Source: Symbiodinium microadriaticum
Lineage: Eukaryota; Sar; Dinophyceae; Suessiales; Symbiodiniaceae
DNA: 64,000 nt
Direction of reading: 5' to 3'
NCBI GenBank assembly: GCA_001939145.1
Contig: LSRX01000076.1
Coordinates: forward strand, 235,171 to 299,170
The notes beneath the pieces were generated by a model. That model saw only the letters and a list, made by a program, of their open reading frames with translations. It ran no database searches and was not told the origin of the DNA. A program made the translations under genes and the position numbers. Of this stretch, positions 1 through 12,884 are shown in pieces (position 1 is the first letter of the stretch; each line of letters opens with the position of its first letter).

Positions 1-1846
1 ACATGTTGATGTCCGAGTCAATCTCCCAGTTCTGGGCTGACTTGGCCTACGCACGCATCATTCTCAACGTGAACATGACAATTTCGCTATGGCTGACGAT
101 GGTCAAAACTACAACGATAACACTCGCCCCTAAAGAGTACCAGGTAACAAGAGGTCGCGGGGCCTTGGGTGGTATTGACGAGGTTTTTGTGAGGACATGT
201 ATGGGTGCTTCTTGAATCTCCTACAGTCCTACAGTACGCTGCAGCTTCCACGCTTCTAGCAACAAAACACACTTTTCTTGTGGCGACAAAGGCATGTCGG
301 AGGAGCTCTATTGGATCATCAATGCCTTTGAAAAAGACACTTGGAAACAAAACCGTCGCCCAAATGTGAGCTCCCTCTAAAAAAACTGAAACAAGTTTTG
401 AGAGAGCAGATGCTTGGTTCGAATTGATTCAGGATGTGTTTACTGCCGGCACGGAATCATCTCGGAGTACGACATAGACCAGCCGAGAACGACTGCAAAG
501 CACACCAAGTTTCTCGACTGGTGACTCCCAGCTGCCTGCGTGCCACGGAAGGACACCACAGCGACCTTTGCAATCTCGCATGCCAGGGTTGGCCTATGAC
601 TTGAGGGTTCTGTACTTCAAGCCGCAAGTGGCTTGCAAAATGACTGGGCGGCTATGCAACGAAGATTCCCGAATCTGATCGTTTTTGGGTGGACTTTGAG
701 CCGGCGCACGGTGCTCCTGTACATGAAAGTCTTGGACAAACTCTGCTGATAGGAACTGCTAGGCAGGCTTCGGCACTGTGGCTCTCGCATCGGGAAGGGG
801 CGACTCATCTTGGGATAGCGGCGAAGCCGCGAATAAAACAGAAGGAGCCACAAGCAGCCAGCTCCAAGCCCCCACGCCAGAGGACTATTTACGCCGAAAT
901 CCTTCGCCACCGAAGAAAGCCCGAGCATCTGGCCTGCGCGCTGGCAGATTTGTACACACGCGCGTGCACGTTCTCTGCGTCGTCATTGAGGAAGTACTCC
1001 TGTCCATGAAAGGGCAGATCAAAGATGGAACCTGTGCGTGCCGAAAACCCCTTGCGCAATGTCATGGCAGCTTCGGGCAGTTCGGGATCGCGCCACAACT
1101 TTGCTGTCTTGCTGGAATCCAGGCAGTTCCCTGCAGAAGTCTGCGGGCTCTTTAGCTGAGGCCTGGGGGCCTCTAGCTTTCAGCCCGAACTTTTTGGACA
1201 CCGAAGCCGAGATCCGATAATTAACTCCAAAACACTGCCTTAGCTCCAAAGCCTATGCCAAGTCTTGCCTCCCAGTCGGAGATGCGTGGGCAAAGGTTCA
1301 CCACCCGCTCACGCATTCCTCGGAGAGCTGTGAAACCAGTCTCGGGGCCCCTAGCTTCCTAACGTAGACAGGCGAGCTGCCATGCTTGGCTCGGGCCAGC
1401 ATTTGCTTGGAGGCGATGCCAGCGTGCCTGCGTGGGAACTTTGGCACTGCTCGGGTTCGTAACTTTTCGGCCTCGTTCGGCCCACCCGAAGGTCTTTAGG
1501 CCATGGGAAAAGATGGAGAGCGTCGGTCGCCTCGTGACGTCATCCAGCCGCCGGGCCTCTTCCGGTGCTTCGGGTAGGAGCACCTGGATGTAAGTTGAGC
1601 TGTCTTCTCAACAGGCTTAGGCTCTCCTCCGGCTTAGCGGTCCTACAATACGACTTTACGATAAAGCTGACGCGGAGACTCTATTATGACTCTATATGAG
1701 TGTTACTCAATCTTCCCTCGCTCATGCCCTGCATGCGTGAGCCTGACCCAGCCTTACTCCCAACGGGTCAGCATCTATTCGTGCCTTCTGCTTTCCGCGG
1801 AACCTTCTTGGAACCGTTGCGACAGAGAGACGGAAAGAGCAAAGCA
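1..1846. other. Intergenic or unrecognised sequence
   Basis: No gene is recognised. Overlapping short open frames exist on both strands, especially 690-1250, but none shows a known motif, and several begin without ATG. Mixed base composition without a strong repeat. Exons of a spliced gene cannot be excluded. Confidence 0.4.
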
Positions 1847-1932
1847 AGTCCTGCATTACCCATACTATGGAGCATGCCGTAGTTCCCATAGTTTAGGGGT
1901 TCTTATGGTAATGCAGGATGTATATCATCAAC
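1847..1932. mobile_element. MITE-like element, family A (copy 1)
   Basis: A short inverted-repeat element. The left end reads TCCTGCATTACCCATA and the right end TATGGTAATGCAGGA, near-perfect reverse complements, followed by TATATCATCAAC. The interior holds CCCATAGTTTAGGG, which recurs in the copies at 14351 and 62007. No coding capacity, so non-autonomous mobilisation is inferred. Confidence 0.65.
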
Positions 1933-2424
1933 CATATCAACGGTACCCTCGTCGCAGGGCTCCCACTCCGGCCCTGCTCATGTTCATTGGGGGGGAGGCG
2001 GCTTGAAGAATTAGCTTCTTCGTCAGGGTTTCCGGGATGCCTGAAATTTGCGAGGTTTGAGGTCTAATTAAGCCCTGAACCCTAAATAAACTCCCGAGAC
2101 TCTGAACCCTGCACCCCCATACTTAACACTCTGAGTTACTCGACACCCTTGCAACCCTACACCATGAGCCTGCTTCCTTTTCAACGCCACCCGTCCTCCC
2201 CCCCCCCCCCCAACACCACCCCTTTTGGGCCCCTGAACTACTCCTACTCCCTGGCGCGCCTTCGGGCTGCTCACCGCCAGGGAGGCAGCGAAGCTCAGTG
2301 CAGCGTAGCTGGCCACGTCCGAGGACGCCCTGGACACTGGGGCCACACAGGCTCGTACCCAAGTTTCACAGTTCTTTCGTTTATGGTTCGAGAGTTGTGT
2401 AAGAGGAGTTGTGTAGACATCTAC

Positions 2425-2431
2425 GTATATG

Positions 2432-2518
<87 letters not shown>

Positions 2519-2535
2519 ACATGTGTACACACGTA
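2425..2535. repeat. (TA)n/(TG)n microsatellite
   Basis: About 70 bases of alternating TA, interrupted once by CATATA, followed by a TG run and ACATGTGTACACACG. It produces long Ile/Tyr/Val/Cys artefact frames on both strands. Confidence 0.95.
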
Positions 2536-2984
2536 TAAACAAAAATAAACCAAAGACAGCAAATAGGCAAACAATAAGTCTTATACAGACTTCTTTTATG
2601 ATCGGGGTTCTTTGTAGGCTTTCAAAGAGGGGTTGACCACCGAATTAACCCCTCAAGCCAGGAACAGTACCTCAAATTGCAAACTGAACCAAACCATACT
2701 ACCCTAAACCCTAAACTCCTTCATGGAGGGAGTCTGGGTGCTCTGCGGGTAGTGCTGATGCCAACGGCGTGATAAAGACAAGTATTCCTGCCTACTGCTA
2801 CACCAAACCAACCCTTAAACCCTGCCCTTAACATTACGAACCCACCTCAACCTGAAACCCCAACAACCTCCCAAAATAGTAGGAAATTCCGAAGCAGAGG
2901 CCCGCAAACCCGACGCCCTAAACCCTAGGGTTCTCATCCAACAGCGAGCCGAGGGACAAGTCACCATCGGCCCGCCAGCCTAGG

Positions 2985-3127
2985 CCATGTTAGATATTAC
3001 ATTTTGGATATTAGAAATTATATGTTACAAATTAGATCTTAGATATTATACATTATACATTTGATATTAGATATTAGATGTTAGATATCATATATTAGAT
3101 ATTCGATATGATATCTTATATATTATG
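2985..3127. repeat. Degenerate AT-rich repeat (TTAGATAT-like units)
   Basis: Units such as TTAGATATTA, TTGATATTAG and TTAGATGTTAG recur imperfectly for about 140 bases in a locally very AT-rich patch. Looks like a decayed simple repeat; no gene. Confidence 0.7.
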
Positions 3128-4320
3128 AGAGTCCTGGGGGTTCCTTTGCGGGCTCCTTTCAGGGAACTGGAAAAGAGGCCCCTTCTCGGGTTCTTTTTCT
3201 CTCGCGACCTTGGAGATGAGAATAGGTGCCTTTAAAACATCTGTAAGGGCTTTTTAGGGTTTAGGGGCCCGGACAGTCAGAAGAGAGCTCCTTAAGTTTT
3301 TTGTTTTCTGACACCTCTTTTCCGTCCGCACTAGTTTGCTTGGTTGGAACGCCTTACAGGCTGAGGCGATGGGACAGGGCTAACGACAAATTGCGGCAGC
3401 ATGAAAGGTGATGCGACAGCAGTTGTCCCTGTCCCAGTACTGACTTCCCCTCCCCCGGCGACTGCCGAAGTTTAAGGTTTAGGGTTTGGGGTGCTCTCTA
3501 GGACTGCAACAAGCGGCCGTAGAAGTAAGGTTAGAGTTCCTTTAAGGGTTCACTCAGGGGCCTTTAAGGCTTTAAGGGCTAGTATCAGGGTTCTATTCTG
3601 TTTGGGCCTCGATAGTTCGATTAGGGCTTTGGGGGTATATTCGATTCTAAGTAGGATAGGAATAGGTCCTTTCATAGCTAGAACAATTTTGCCTAGGATA
3701 GATTAGCAAGTTTTCAGCTGTCGTATGGTGCTTTTCATGCTACAAGTTACGTTCGAGCTCGTTTATGGGCCGCTACAGGGTGCAAGATAATGGGTCTTAG
3801 TAAGTAGAATAGGGTTTTGGATAGCATGACTCGATAGGCAACCCTGATGCTGAAACATTACCTGTCTTGATCGATTTACGTCACGGTCCAAACCCTTCCA
3901 AACCCCTTGTAGAACTCCTGTAGGTCCTTAAACGGCGTTAAGAAGGTCTCCTACGGCTCTTGCTTTTAGCCCGGTGCTCTTCCGGCTATGCTTTCTGGGT
4001 TTTAGGGTGGTGGCTCTGGGCCCGCGCGATCTGGGATCGATAAGCCTTCATAAGGTAGCCTAAAGTTCCCCCTAAGCTGTTTAAGCCATGATAATTAATA
4101 TCCACGGCTTCTGTTCCTGAGGGTCGAAGGCTCCACCGTTGAAGGGGTGCAGAAATAGTGGGTTTATGGGGGTCTCCGGCTGTGGATGGCTCCATGATAA
4201 GAGGATTCTTGGCCTGGGGGGCTGGGGTTCAAGTGATCTGGGCATTGAGCGTCGCAGTGACTTGTAGTCGTGCAAGTGTTGCAACCAGGACACAGTCCGA
4301 CCACCAAATAATAGACAAGG
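3128..4320. other. Intergenic sequence
   Basis: No gene recognised. It contains scattered single telomere-like words (TTTAGGGTTTGGGG near 3475) and GGGTTC/CCTTTAAGGG motifs that recur across the window. A 71-codon frame at 3491-3706 shows no recognised domain. Confidence 0.4.
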
Positions 4321-4329
4321 TGGATAGCT

Positions 4330-4560
4330 AGGTAGAGATTGAGATTGACATAGAGATATGGATATAGTTTTTGATAAAGTAAAGATATCGATATAGATAG
4401 ATCGATAGATAGATAGACAGATAGATAGATAGATAGATAGGCAGACCACAGACAGACAGATAGATAGCTAGATACGGATATACATAGAGATAGAGCTAGA
4501 GCTTGAGCTGGACCTGGAGCTAGGGCTCGAGCTAGAGGTAGAGATAAAGAAAGAGATACA
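4330..4560. repeat. (GATA)n and degenerate GAGCTA microsatellite
   Basis: The core at about 4390-4440 is (GATA)n with GACA variants. It grades into imperfect AGAGATA and GAGCTAGAGCTTGAGCT units up to about 4560. The Ser/Leu/Tyr-rich frames on the minus strand are simple-repeat translations. Confidence 0.9.
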
Positions 4561-5465
4561 GGAATACACACCAGGCGTGGACTCGCGATGATAAGGACCG
4601 CCACTGCAGTCGTGTTTGTCGGAGAGGTAGCAGCGCTAACGAGAAGACCAGCGGCAAGAAGGGCAGTGCGACTTCCCGCACTCCGGGTACTGGTAGGGCC
4701 AAAGCCTCAGCAGAAATCGAAGGGCTCCATGATATGCAACCCGCGGGCGGTGGCTGCAGGGCTCGGGATTCTGCGTAAGGGAACACCATGACGATTGCAT
4801 GCGGCCTCAGGGTCTAGCTTTAAGTCTGTGTAAGGACCTTGTCGTTAGAAGAAACCCAGAAACTCCTGGCCTTTCATCCCCCTGTGTGGGCCTGAAACCT
4901 GGCGGTGTCCCAACCGGAGCCCTTAGAGAAAGCCCACACCGAAGCGCTAAGAGTGACCCTTCTGGGGGCAACCCTTCTGAAGTCACAGGCCGAGGCGCAT
5001 GGGAACCGAGTTGTAGGTTGTACAGCAGTCACCCTCTGCGGCCTTCCATGGATTCAGGGCCATTCAGGCTTGCGGGCTAGAGCTTCGGGTTTGGGGCTTA
5101 CTGCATTTGCCCCTGTTGCAACGACGCATGCTACCCATAATGATGTGATGGTTGAGAGTAACTATGCCTATACGATGACTAGTAGAATTGCCATTTCGCA
5201 TGTCGACTTGTCATGTAGATTCTATAGATGCACTTTGCATTGTGGGTTGAGGGTGCTTCATGCTTGACGGGTCTGGCAAAGTCATAGTCGCGCCTGGATT
5301 GAGACGATAGCCCGGTGACTCTAGACCCAATTCTTTATTCCGTCGATAGCATGCACCCGAAGCCTTAGACGCGATTTCCATAATGCCCTGACGTCGAAAT
5401 CCCTAAACCGCCTTTCTTACCCGGTTCCGAAGAAGCCAGCAGAACATGGTATTTATGTGCCTTTT
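4561..5465. other. Intergenic or unrecognised sequence
   Basis: No recognisable gene. Plus-strand frames at 4588-4791, 4799-5080 and 4905-5267 have ordinary amino-acid mixtures but no motif, and overlap each other in different frames. Confidence 0.3.
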
Positions 5466-5466
5466 G

Positions 5467-5700
5467 CGCGTGCGTGTGTGTGTGTGTATGTACACATATA
5501 CAAATGTATCTATATATATATGTGTGTGTGTGTGCGTACACAAACAAACATGTGCATATGTATATATACATACACACGTATGTATATATATATATATATG
5601 TGTAGATATAGATCTATAGAGAGAGAGAGAGAGGGAGGGAGAGAGAGAGAGAGAGAGAGTGGGAGAGAAAGAGAGAGAGAGAGTGTGTGTGTGTGTGTGA
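5467..5700. repeat. Compound (TG)n/(TA)n/(GA)n microsatellite
   Basis: TG runs, then TATATG stretches to about 5610, then GAGAGA with GGGAGG interruptions to 5680, and a terminal TG run. Extreme purine/pyrimidine strand bias in the GA part. Confidence 0.95.
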
Positions 5701-7470
5701 CGATATATGCATCAATGCCTACATGTCTGTGAGCACTCATGCAAACAACTGTACACAAGTTGGTTGAACTTAAGGAGTAATCGACTGTGATGTTGCTATA
5801 AACAAGAACTTGCTAACCAAATCAGTCTCTACATCGCATACATATGAAAATGAAAAACATAAGTCGACATGACAGAAAATAAAACAAACGTGTAGACAGG
5901 CAGACCCCTGCCAGCTCAAATGGGGCACTGCAGGACGGAAGTGGGCTGATTACATGGTGAGCGTTGCCGGTGCCCCATTGGCAGCTTCTTCTGCTGAACC
6001 CTCATCCTTTTCGCTAACAACCCCTGGGTAATTATGACTCAATGAACAGTGTGGCCTGTGCAGTGATGGCCATAGCTGCCTGCACCTAGGGCTACCTGAC
6101 TTTCATCCCGACATGTCCATGAACCTCAAGTAAGAATCTCAGGGCTGAGCCTTCCCTACGAGTGCGACTGCTGCCATACGCTGGAACACCGTCATCGGAC
6201 AGATGTACTTGAAGGGGTTGCCGCCTGGCAGGATGCAAGCTCTGCGGACGACAGTTGTGAGTTGCATCTCTCTCGCCAACGACTTTACCCTTCAGCACGT
6301 ATTGATGCCTCCGTCTCTGTGTCTGTCTGTCTCTGTCTGCGTGTGTGTGTGTGTGTGTGTTGCAGAATGCATCAATGAGAGCCCTGGTTTTTATCTGTGG
6401 GCGGGAAACCGACCCCTCATTGCTCTTCTTTCGCCCGTCGCCTCGCCTGACAGCATCTGCCAAGCATCCAGAAGCTGAAATTCTTGGAGGAGGCCTCGAA
6501 GAGAGGGGCCGTGGTGGGTTCGGAGGAGTCTCGCAGAGTCTCTTATGAGGAACAGAAAACTCAACCTCCCGCCCCCGGAGTAAAAGAGCGATGCAGGAGA
6601 GAACTCCTGATTTTTGCAAAAATCATGCCCGACAGGCTCCCTTTGAAGTAACTCCTAGCTAGCAAGGATCGTTTTTCCACGACTAAAACCACAAAGCGTG
6701 CGTTACAACACCCGGCGCAGCATGCATCACGGCAATCATCCATTCTTCAGCACGCAGGCCCGAAGACAGTTCAAGCTGCACCTTATCAACCCAAGTGTCC
6801 CATCGACTAAGCAGGCTTGATGCACACAGCCATAAGCACTTGCACGAAGAAACACTCCCGTGCATAGCCCAAAGCACAAGGCATCTGCCCTGCGCTGAAG
6901 GCCCCTACCCAGTCCCCTCCCGATACAGAGCACCCTGCAATAGCAACCAGCAATACTCAAGGTAGCTCCAGGCACTAGTAGCCTCAATTCAAAGTGCCTC
7001 AAGTTGGCACCTGTTTGGCAGCTTGCACTCTAAAACCCCCGAACGTTTGCTGAATCACTCTACTTTTGGCTCTACACCGTTGTGAAACCTCATAAACTTT
7101 TTGAGACACCTACAGCGTAATTTCAACATCAAGTAAACACATGAGCTCACAAGCACCCAAAACCCTGAACCTTTACTGCAAGCTTTTCGGGGAGATTTGG
7201 GGGAGTAATCCCTGGTCCCTACACAAAGTACCTTCGCTTTCAGCTAAAGCTTAGCAAGGTAACCCTGGCTTTAACCTGGGCCCTAAAAACCTACCTACCC
7301 TTCTAGAGGACACATATAAGATCTTAGAAGGAAGTCAGAAAAAGGCTATTCACGGCTCAGACGGTCCCTGAGTGGGCACCTCCCAGTCCGCTGCTTCTCT
7401 TTTCGACGCGGGGAGAAAAGCGCCAGGAGGCCACGGCGAGCAGCGTCAGCCTTTCGCACCAAGGTTGCTG
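5701..7470. other. Intergenic sequence with small TG repeat
   Basis: A TCTG/TG microsatellite lies at about 6317-6361. Otherwise no gene is recognised. The minus-strand frame 6092-6619 crosses the TG run and is largely a repeat artefact. Confidence 0.4.
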
Positions 7471-7473
7471 GAG

Positions 7474-7489
7474 AGAGACAGAGGAAGAC

Positions 7490-7521
<32 letters not shown>

Positions 7522-7545
7522 CGAGAGAGGGATAGAGAGAGAGAT

Positions 7546-7588
<43 letters not shown>

Positions 7589-7590
7589 AG
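7474..7590. repeat. (GA)n microsatellite
   Basis: GAGA runs with GAGCGAGCGCGAG and GATAGA interruptions. On the minus strand it reads as a Ser-Leu repeat that should not be taken as a membrane protein. Confidence 0.95.
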
Positions 7591-9412
7591 GAAGGAAAGA
7601 GAGGGTGGCATTTTGGGGTATTCCTGCTGCTGATATACTAGAAACCCTCAGGAACAATATGGCGAAATGTTGACGCCCTATCTTGAACCTTCAACCCGGC
7701 ACATAGCAACGCGACCTGCGGTTGGTGAGCACGTGCACTAAACAAAACAGGCCGACGAATCGACGAAGATCTGCCTTCCGAGTAATAGGATTCAAAGGTA
7801 TATTAATGATTTGAGGGGGCTGGGCTCTCTGGAAATTCTAGACTCTACCAGACTCTACCCTAGACGCTAAAGCCTGTGCTGCTTGACAAAGGTATGTGCT
7901 TCCGCATGCATGGATGGTTGGACGAATGAATGGAATGAAACAATGCCGGGCAGCGCCGCAGCCGTGCCGGCGATTCCACGTCGCAGGGCTGAGCGTGGCT
8001 TCGGGGTCGGGCCTGACCAATTCGAGCCCTTCTGTGATCTTGGGCCTTAGGGCCCTAGGGCCTAGGGGTGCTGGATTCCAAGGCGACATACCCCAACGGC
8101 TTGTGCTTCTTTTCTCAGCTCGACGTGCTGGAGCAGCGTTTTTTGGGGTCATTTTTCTGTGAAAGTGAAAGGGGTGTCCGAGATGTTGCAATGGTTTCGA
8201 AAGCTTCTGGTTCGTGCGGGACTGACAGTTCAGGGAGGCCCTGAAGGGTCTGAAGAGACCCTTGCTGGTATGTAGACTCGTGCTGCATCGCGATACCGTC
8301 AGCGAAACCGGAAACAGCTTTATGCAATGCGTAGGTTTGCGTTGGGTTTAAGGTCTTGTGCTCAATCTTAGCAGGGCTTCCACCCGACCCATAACTTACC
8401 GACTCGGTCTCCAAAACCCTACACCCTAAACGATGCTTTGAGGCCCAGGCCACCGAGCCATAATGTGTAAAACTACTCTACGAGGGCAGACCTTGGGTTT
8501 TGCAAAGTTTCAGGGAGGGCATAAGGTAGGGGCCTGAATGATTAGCATACGGCTTTTGGGGTATATCATTCTATAGCAATAGTAGGGACCCCCCCCCTCC
8601 CAAAAAAAAAAAGTACCGGCAATTATTTGGGCCCCGAGCTCCCCTCCCTCAAATCCCCACCAAATCATCTAGGTCTCGATACCACACCCAGGGCTCAACC
8701 CAGTTCTAAGACTTCCGAACCTTTTGCGGGGTTGGCCCGCTTCATAGAGCCCACTTACACAGTTTCAGGGTCCGTTTAAGTATCCTAGTTGCCGATCTAG
8801 CAAACTATTTTTGCATCCTGCAACTCCCCGAAGCAGCCCTCGCCAAAATTTGATGAAACCTGCAGCCAAGGAGAATGAAGCCCCTTTTATATTCAGGTTT
8901 ATGGGGGCATCTAGCCCGACCCTCAAATCTGGAGCCGCCGCAACCCAGAAAGAAACACAACTCGCAGTTCTCTCTGCTGAAAACTCTCTCTCCCTAGTTG
9001 CTGGGGTTCGCCGGCACAAAACATTGAAGCCCGTTCAAACTTAAGGTAGGATGTAATGGGGATACTGAAAACAGCTGCAAGGCTGCCTCCCCAGCAACGT
9101 TAAGGTTTCAAAGAGCCCAAGCCCAAAAAATCGACTACAACAGCCCCTATGCACCGTATGAAGCCGATACTGTAGGAACCCCCCTAGAACTCATGCTCCG
9201 CACGCCCTGAACAGTCGTAAAACAACTCTAGAAAAAGAAGTCATGCTGAAGACTCAACCAGAAGCTCTGACAACCTCTGTAAACGCTCTGGCCTAAACAA
9301 ATCACCACCCCCCCCCTAAAACCGCACACCCTCAAACCCCAAGAGCGTGAATCCCTAGCTAGCCCCGAGCCCTAACAAATTGGGCTTCATTTTCAATACG
9401 GAAGGTTTTGGA
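7591..9412. other. Intergenic sequence
   Basis: No gene recognised. The frames at 7838-8191 and 8115-8453 on the minus strand overlap each other and carry no motif. Homopolymer C and A runs at 8588-8612 and GTTTTGGGGTATA words near 8550 suggest a decayed family E MITE. Confidence 0.35.
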
Positions 9413-9480
9413 CAGATTATACTATAACTTATAATCAGGGAACCCCCAAAACAGTATTGGTAATTCTTCAGGCCCTCTAT
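9413..9480. mobile_element. MITE-like element, family E (degenerate copy)
   Basis: Contains CCCCCAAAACAGTATTGGTAAT and a preceding TATACTATAA stretch, the interior signature of the family best seen at 22904-23006. A second partial copy with CCCAAAATAGTGTCTAGGTAAT follows to about 9535. Inverted repeats are decayed. Confidence 0.45.
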
Positions 9481-9654
9481 ATTGTACTAAAAAAAGTATA
9501 ATAAGGAACTCCCAAAATAGTGTCTAGGTAATTCTGAACGCCCCAAAACTTAAACCCTGCCCGGAGCCTCCGCCGGACAGCAGCTCCTCGCTTTCCAGAT
9601 CCATCCCTTCCTCCGCGCCAGCCATGGCTGCAACTCTCCGGAGTTTGAGGCTTC

Positions 9655-9765
9655 GGGCTTAGAGGGCTTAGGGGGTTTATAGGGGGGTTTAGGGGGTTTA
9701 TGGGGGGTTTAGGGGGGTTTATAGGGGGTTTAAGGGGCTTAGGGGGTTTAAGGGGTTTAGGGGGC
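9655..9765. repeat. Degenerate telomere-like (TTTAGGGGG)n tract
   Basis: A run of GGGGTTTA units in which the G count varies from four to six and TTTAGGG alternates with TTTATGGG and TTTATAGGG. It resembles an interstitial telomeric tract drifted from TTTAGGG. Confidence 0.75.
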
Positions 9766-9769
9766 CTTG

Positions 9770-11797
9770 GGATTTTGACGTGACCCTGCGGGTTCTTGAA
9801 GCTTCAAAGGTTTCCATAGGGGATTTTAAAAAGGGGGCCTTAAAGCCTCGTAGGTTTCTGCATAGATTTCCAAAAGGGTTTCGGTGGGGGCCATGTTAGG
9901 GTTCAAGCAGGCTCAAGGATGCCGGGCGTCTGCGGAGCCGGGATTAAAAGTGGCCAGACGTCTGTGTTTTACCCTGAGTGGCACGATCTACCCTCTTGCC
10001 CCAGTTGGCACGACCTACCCGAAACCCTAAAGCCCGAAACTCCACTCTGGCTCAGTAGCGGGATCCCTCTTACAATTACTCAAGTACGGAAGGCAAATTG
10101 TAAAAACCACCTCGCATGATTCATCCATGCAGTCAGTCGGGCATGCAGCACAGCAAGGGCAATGAATAAGCTGACGCGCCAGAGGGCTTTGCTGTGGTAC
10201 GACCAGTATGAGGAACATCCCTACGACTTCACTGATCATCTGCAAGTCTGGTTGAAATATTTCTGCTTCGGGAGTTGGTCTTCCGGCCTCTACAGCTGCA
10301 ATTCCGGAACCTTGCAACTCATGGTTGAGGCAAAAAGCTTAAGTATGTTTAAACTAGCCCTGCAATGAAATGTAGGCTCCCACACGAGACCTCAGCAGGC
10401 TCCCCCAAACTGGCCCCCAACCCCCAAAACCAAAGAAACACGAGACCCTAGCCGAAACGCTATACTTTCATGCTTCAGGCGCCATGATTTCGAGGAACTA
10501 ACTTCTCTGAGTGCCTAGCCCACTCTGTCATTGGCTGCACGTCTTTGACGGCGCCAATGATTTCGATCAAAGCTCTCACCCCTCTGCCACAAAACCTGGT
10601 GGCCGCAAGCACCAGGCCGTGCGCCGTGAGTAAGATCTGAAGCCCGGTTGACGGGTGCAGGAAAAGGGTGCAGTCTAGCATTTCGAAGAGAGGCTTGTTG
10701 TGGAGCTTGCGGAAGAGCCCAGCTCTTCCGGGCACGCACGTCTGGCATCGATGAACTTCTATGCCAGGCTACTCATTAAGACTTCCGACAGGTTGTCGGG
10801 AGGTTTGTGACATGTGTCTGCTGCCTTCCTGGATCCAGTGGTGGGTGTCCTGAATATGCTTCATGAACACACCGAGAAGAACCTGATCTCGTCTAGAATC
10901 TAGACATAGTCTCCCGGTCTGTGGAGCATGCTCTCACAAAAACGGTCAATCGCGTTTGCACGTCAAGATAAAGACATTTGTTTCCCTCTGTAAGTAAGCA
11001 TCCGGTTGAAACAGCCGGACACCCCAAATCTACCCACCATCGGAGCCCTATGCAGACCCACCCAAACCCTAGTAAGAACTCTCGTTGAATCTGCCAAAGA
11101 CATCACCGAAGCCTGTTGCTGTGTAGAACGAACCTCCGATGATTCAATGAGTCCGAAGAGTATGCCTCTGTGGATGACTGCGGGAAGGAAAGGATAGGCT
11201 GATGAATCAACCAGGTGCTGCAAGAACTCTTGAAGAACCGTAAGCCCTAAACGAAGAAAGCCTCAAACAGGCTTTCAGCCTTCGCTCTGTCTCAAAGATC
11301 GACGGCGGCAAACACACTGTCAAAACTTCAGCGCTCCTCGTCGGACTAGACAGTTTGCCACTGAGCTGTGGGCGTGAGACGTGCAAAGTGCTGTTCTTTT
11401 TGGCTGCGTTGCCTATCGACTTGTCCAAGTCTCTCGGCCCGCAGAAGCGGCACTAGGAATGGGAAAACAGAATTAATCGGTGCGTAAATCCTGCATGCTC
11501 GGGCATCGTCCCCGTCGTCCCTTCAACTAGGCAAACAAGACTCATTTGAGTCCGAAAAAAATACCAGCATTCCAGGCATCCGCAATGCTAGGGTTCTGTT
11601 CACAAGTACCATGAAGATGGTTGTTCGTCCTGTGCTTGCGACCGGTGCTATTACGGGTTCAATCGCACTTCCTTACTCCCGAATCTTGCGCCATCTTGTC
11701 CTTCTGCGATGACGCATGACGGATGCCACTTCCATCGTGGTTCGCAGTGCATGTCGGGCCGGGGGTTATGAGGTCCGATGCGCTTGTGCAGGATTGA
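9770..11797. other. Intergenic or unrecognised sequence
   Basis: No known gene. Open frames exist on both strands, for example 10027-10317 minus, 10475-10735 minus and 10963-11223 minus, but they overlap antisense frames of equal length and have no motif. Single exons of an unknown gene remain possible. Confidence 0.3.
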
Positions 11798-11913
11798 CTA
11801 CTTGGAGGTTCGTGGGTAGTTATAAGTGGGGTTATAAGTCCCCTTATATAGGTTATAATTATAGCTACCCTACTTATAACCCTACTTATACCTACCCATG
11901 AACCTCCAAGTAG
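11798..11913. mobile_element. MITE-like element, family B (best copy)
   Basis: The inverted repeats start CTTGGAGGTTCGTGGGTAG on the left and end CTACCCATGAACCTCCAAG on the right (one mismatch), extending inward through TTATAAGT/ACTTATA. Each end is flanked by TA, fitting a TA target-site duplication as in Tc1/mariner-derived (Stowaway-like) elements. The interior is AT-rich with GGGTTATAAGTCCCCTTATA. Non-coding. Confidence 0.8.
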
Positions 11914-12465
11914 GCTAGCAACCAGGGCCCCGCTGGCGCCTGAATTGCGAAAGGCTCGGAGCCAGCTGGCGAAAATCAAGGGGTAAGGGGTTTGGGGTTG
12001 GGGTTGAGGAGGTTCGAGGGAGCGAATGAGCTGCTGAGTTGTTTGACCACCGACATTTCATCTAGTCTGGTTTGATGTTGCATCGTCCCCAACCCTAAAA
12101 CCTTAATGTCTACACCCTGGCCCTAGCCCTAACCCTTTTTCAGCACGGGCTGGGTTGCCGGCCAGCGCCTATGCAACCCTCACCCTCTTTGACCCTAAGC
12201 CATCTGAGCTACTGCAATGCCAGAAAGTCGAAACCCTGAAGTCCAAACCCTACAACCGCACGCACTGTGGCCAGCTAGCTCCAGCCTCCGAGCTACAGGG
12301 CATGATCTCATGCTGCAAAACTGAAAAACTGCTTCTCAAGCGAGGCCAAGCCTTGGCAGCAGTTGTTTCGTGAGGTTGTGTAAGGGTTGCAAAAGGAAGG
12401 GTAATGTAGGCTTCATAAACACGGGCTGTAGAACAATTCTGTGTGGAGGCATGCGGATTATCTGT
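11914..12465. other. Intergenic sequence
   Basis: No gene recognised. Words CCCTAAAACC and CCCTAACCC near 12090-12140 are telomere-like remnants. Confidence 0.4.
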
Positions 12466-12469
12466 ACAT

Positions 12470-12560
12470 GCGTGTATGTATGTGTGTGTGTGTGTATATA
12501 TATATATATGCATAGACATATGTTTGTCTTTGTATGTATGCATATGTACTACATATACAT
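12470..12560. repeat. TATG/TG/TA microsatellite
   Basis: TGTATGTATG, a TG run, a TA run and ATGCATAGACATATG words. Locally generates Cys/Val/Tyr-rich artefact frames. Confidence 0.85.
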
Positions 12561-12884
12561 ACGAAATATTTGAGGTGCACAAGCATGTCATACCGTAGCA
12601 GTTTCGCACGGGCTTGGGCTTCAAGGGTCTACCAAAAAAGCCTGAGACCCTTGGATCAGAGATGGGATCTTGAACTATGGAGGCGTCCCCAATATGATTG
12701 GAGCTCAGCCCGGCCTGAGGAATTGAGGTCAGCGTGGGTCGGAATTTTTTTGCTACACGACTGAAGGTCTTAGGACATGTGGGTTTGAGAAGTCCGGCAC
12801 TTCGTAGGTGCCTGCCATGAAGACCAGGCTGTGCTTCGACAGCTTAAATGCACAGGTGTGCATTTCGGCGCGAGATTTTTTCCG

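Noticed and set aside
2068-2574. 168-codon minus-strand open frame
   Set aside because: Most of its N-terminal half is translation of a TA/TG microsatellite; the remainder overlaps equally long frames on the other strand and has no motif.
7346-7657. Ser-Leu-rich minus-strand frame resembling a membrane protein
   Set aside because: It is the reading of a GA dinucleotide repeat; both strands are open because of the repeat.
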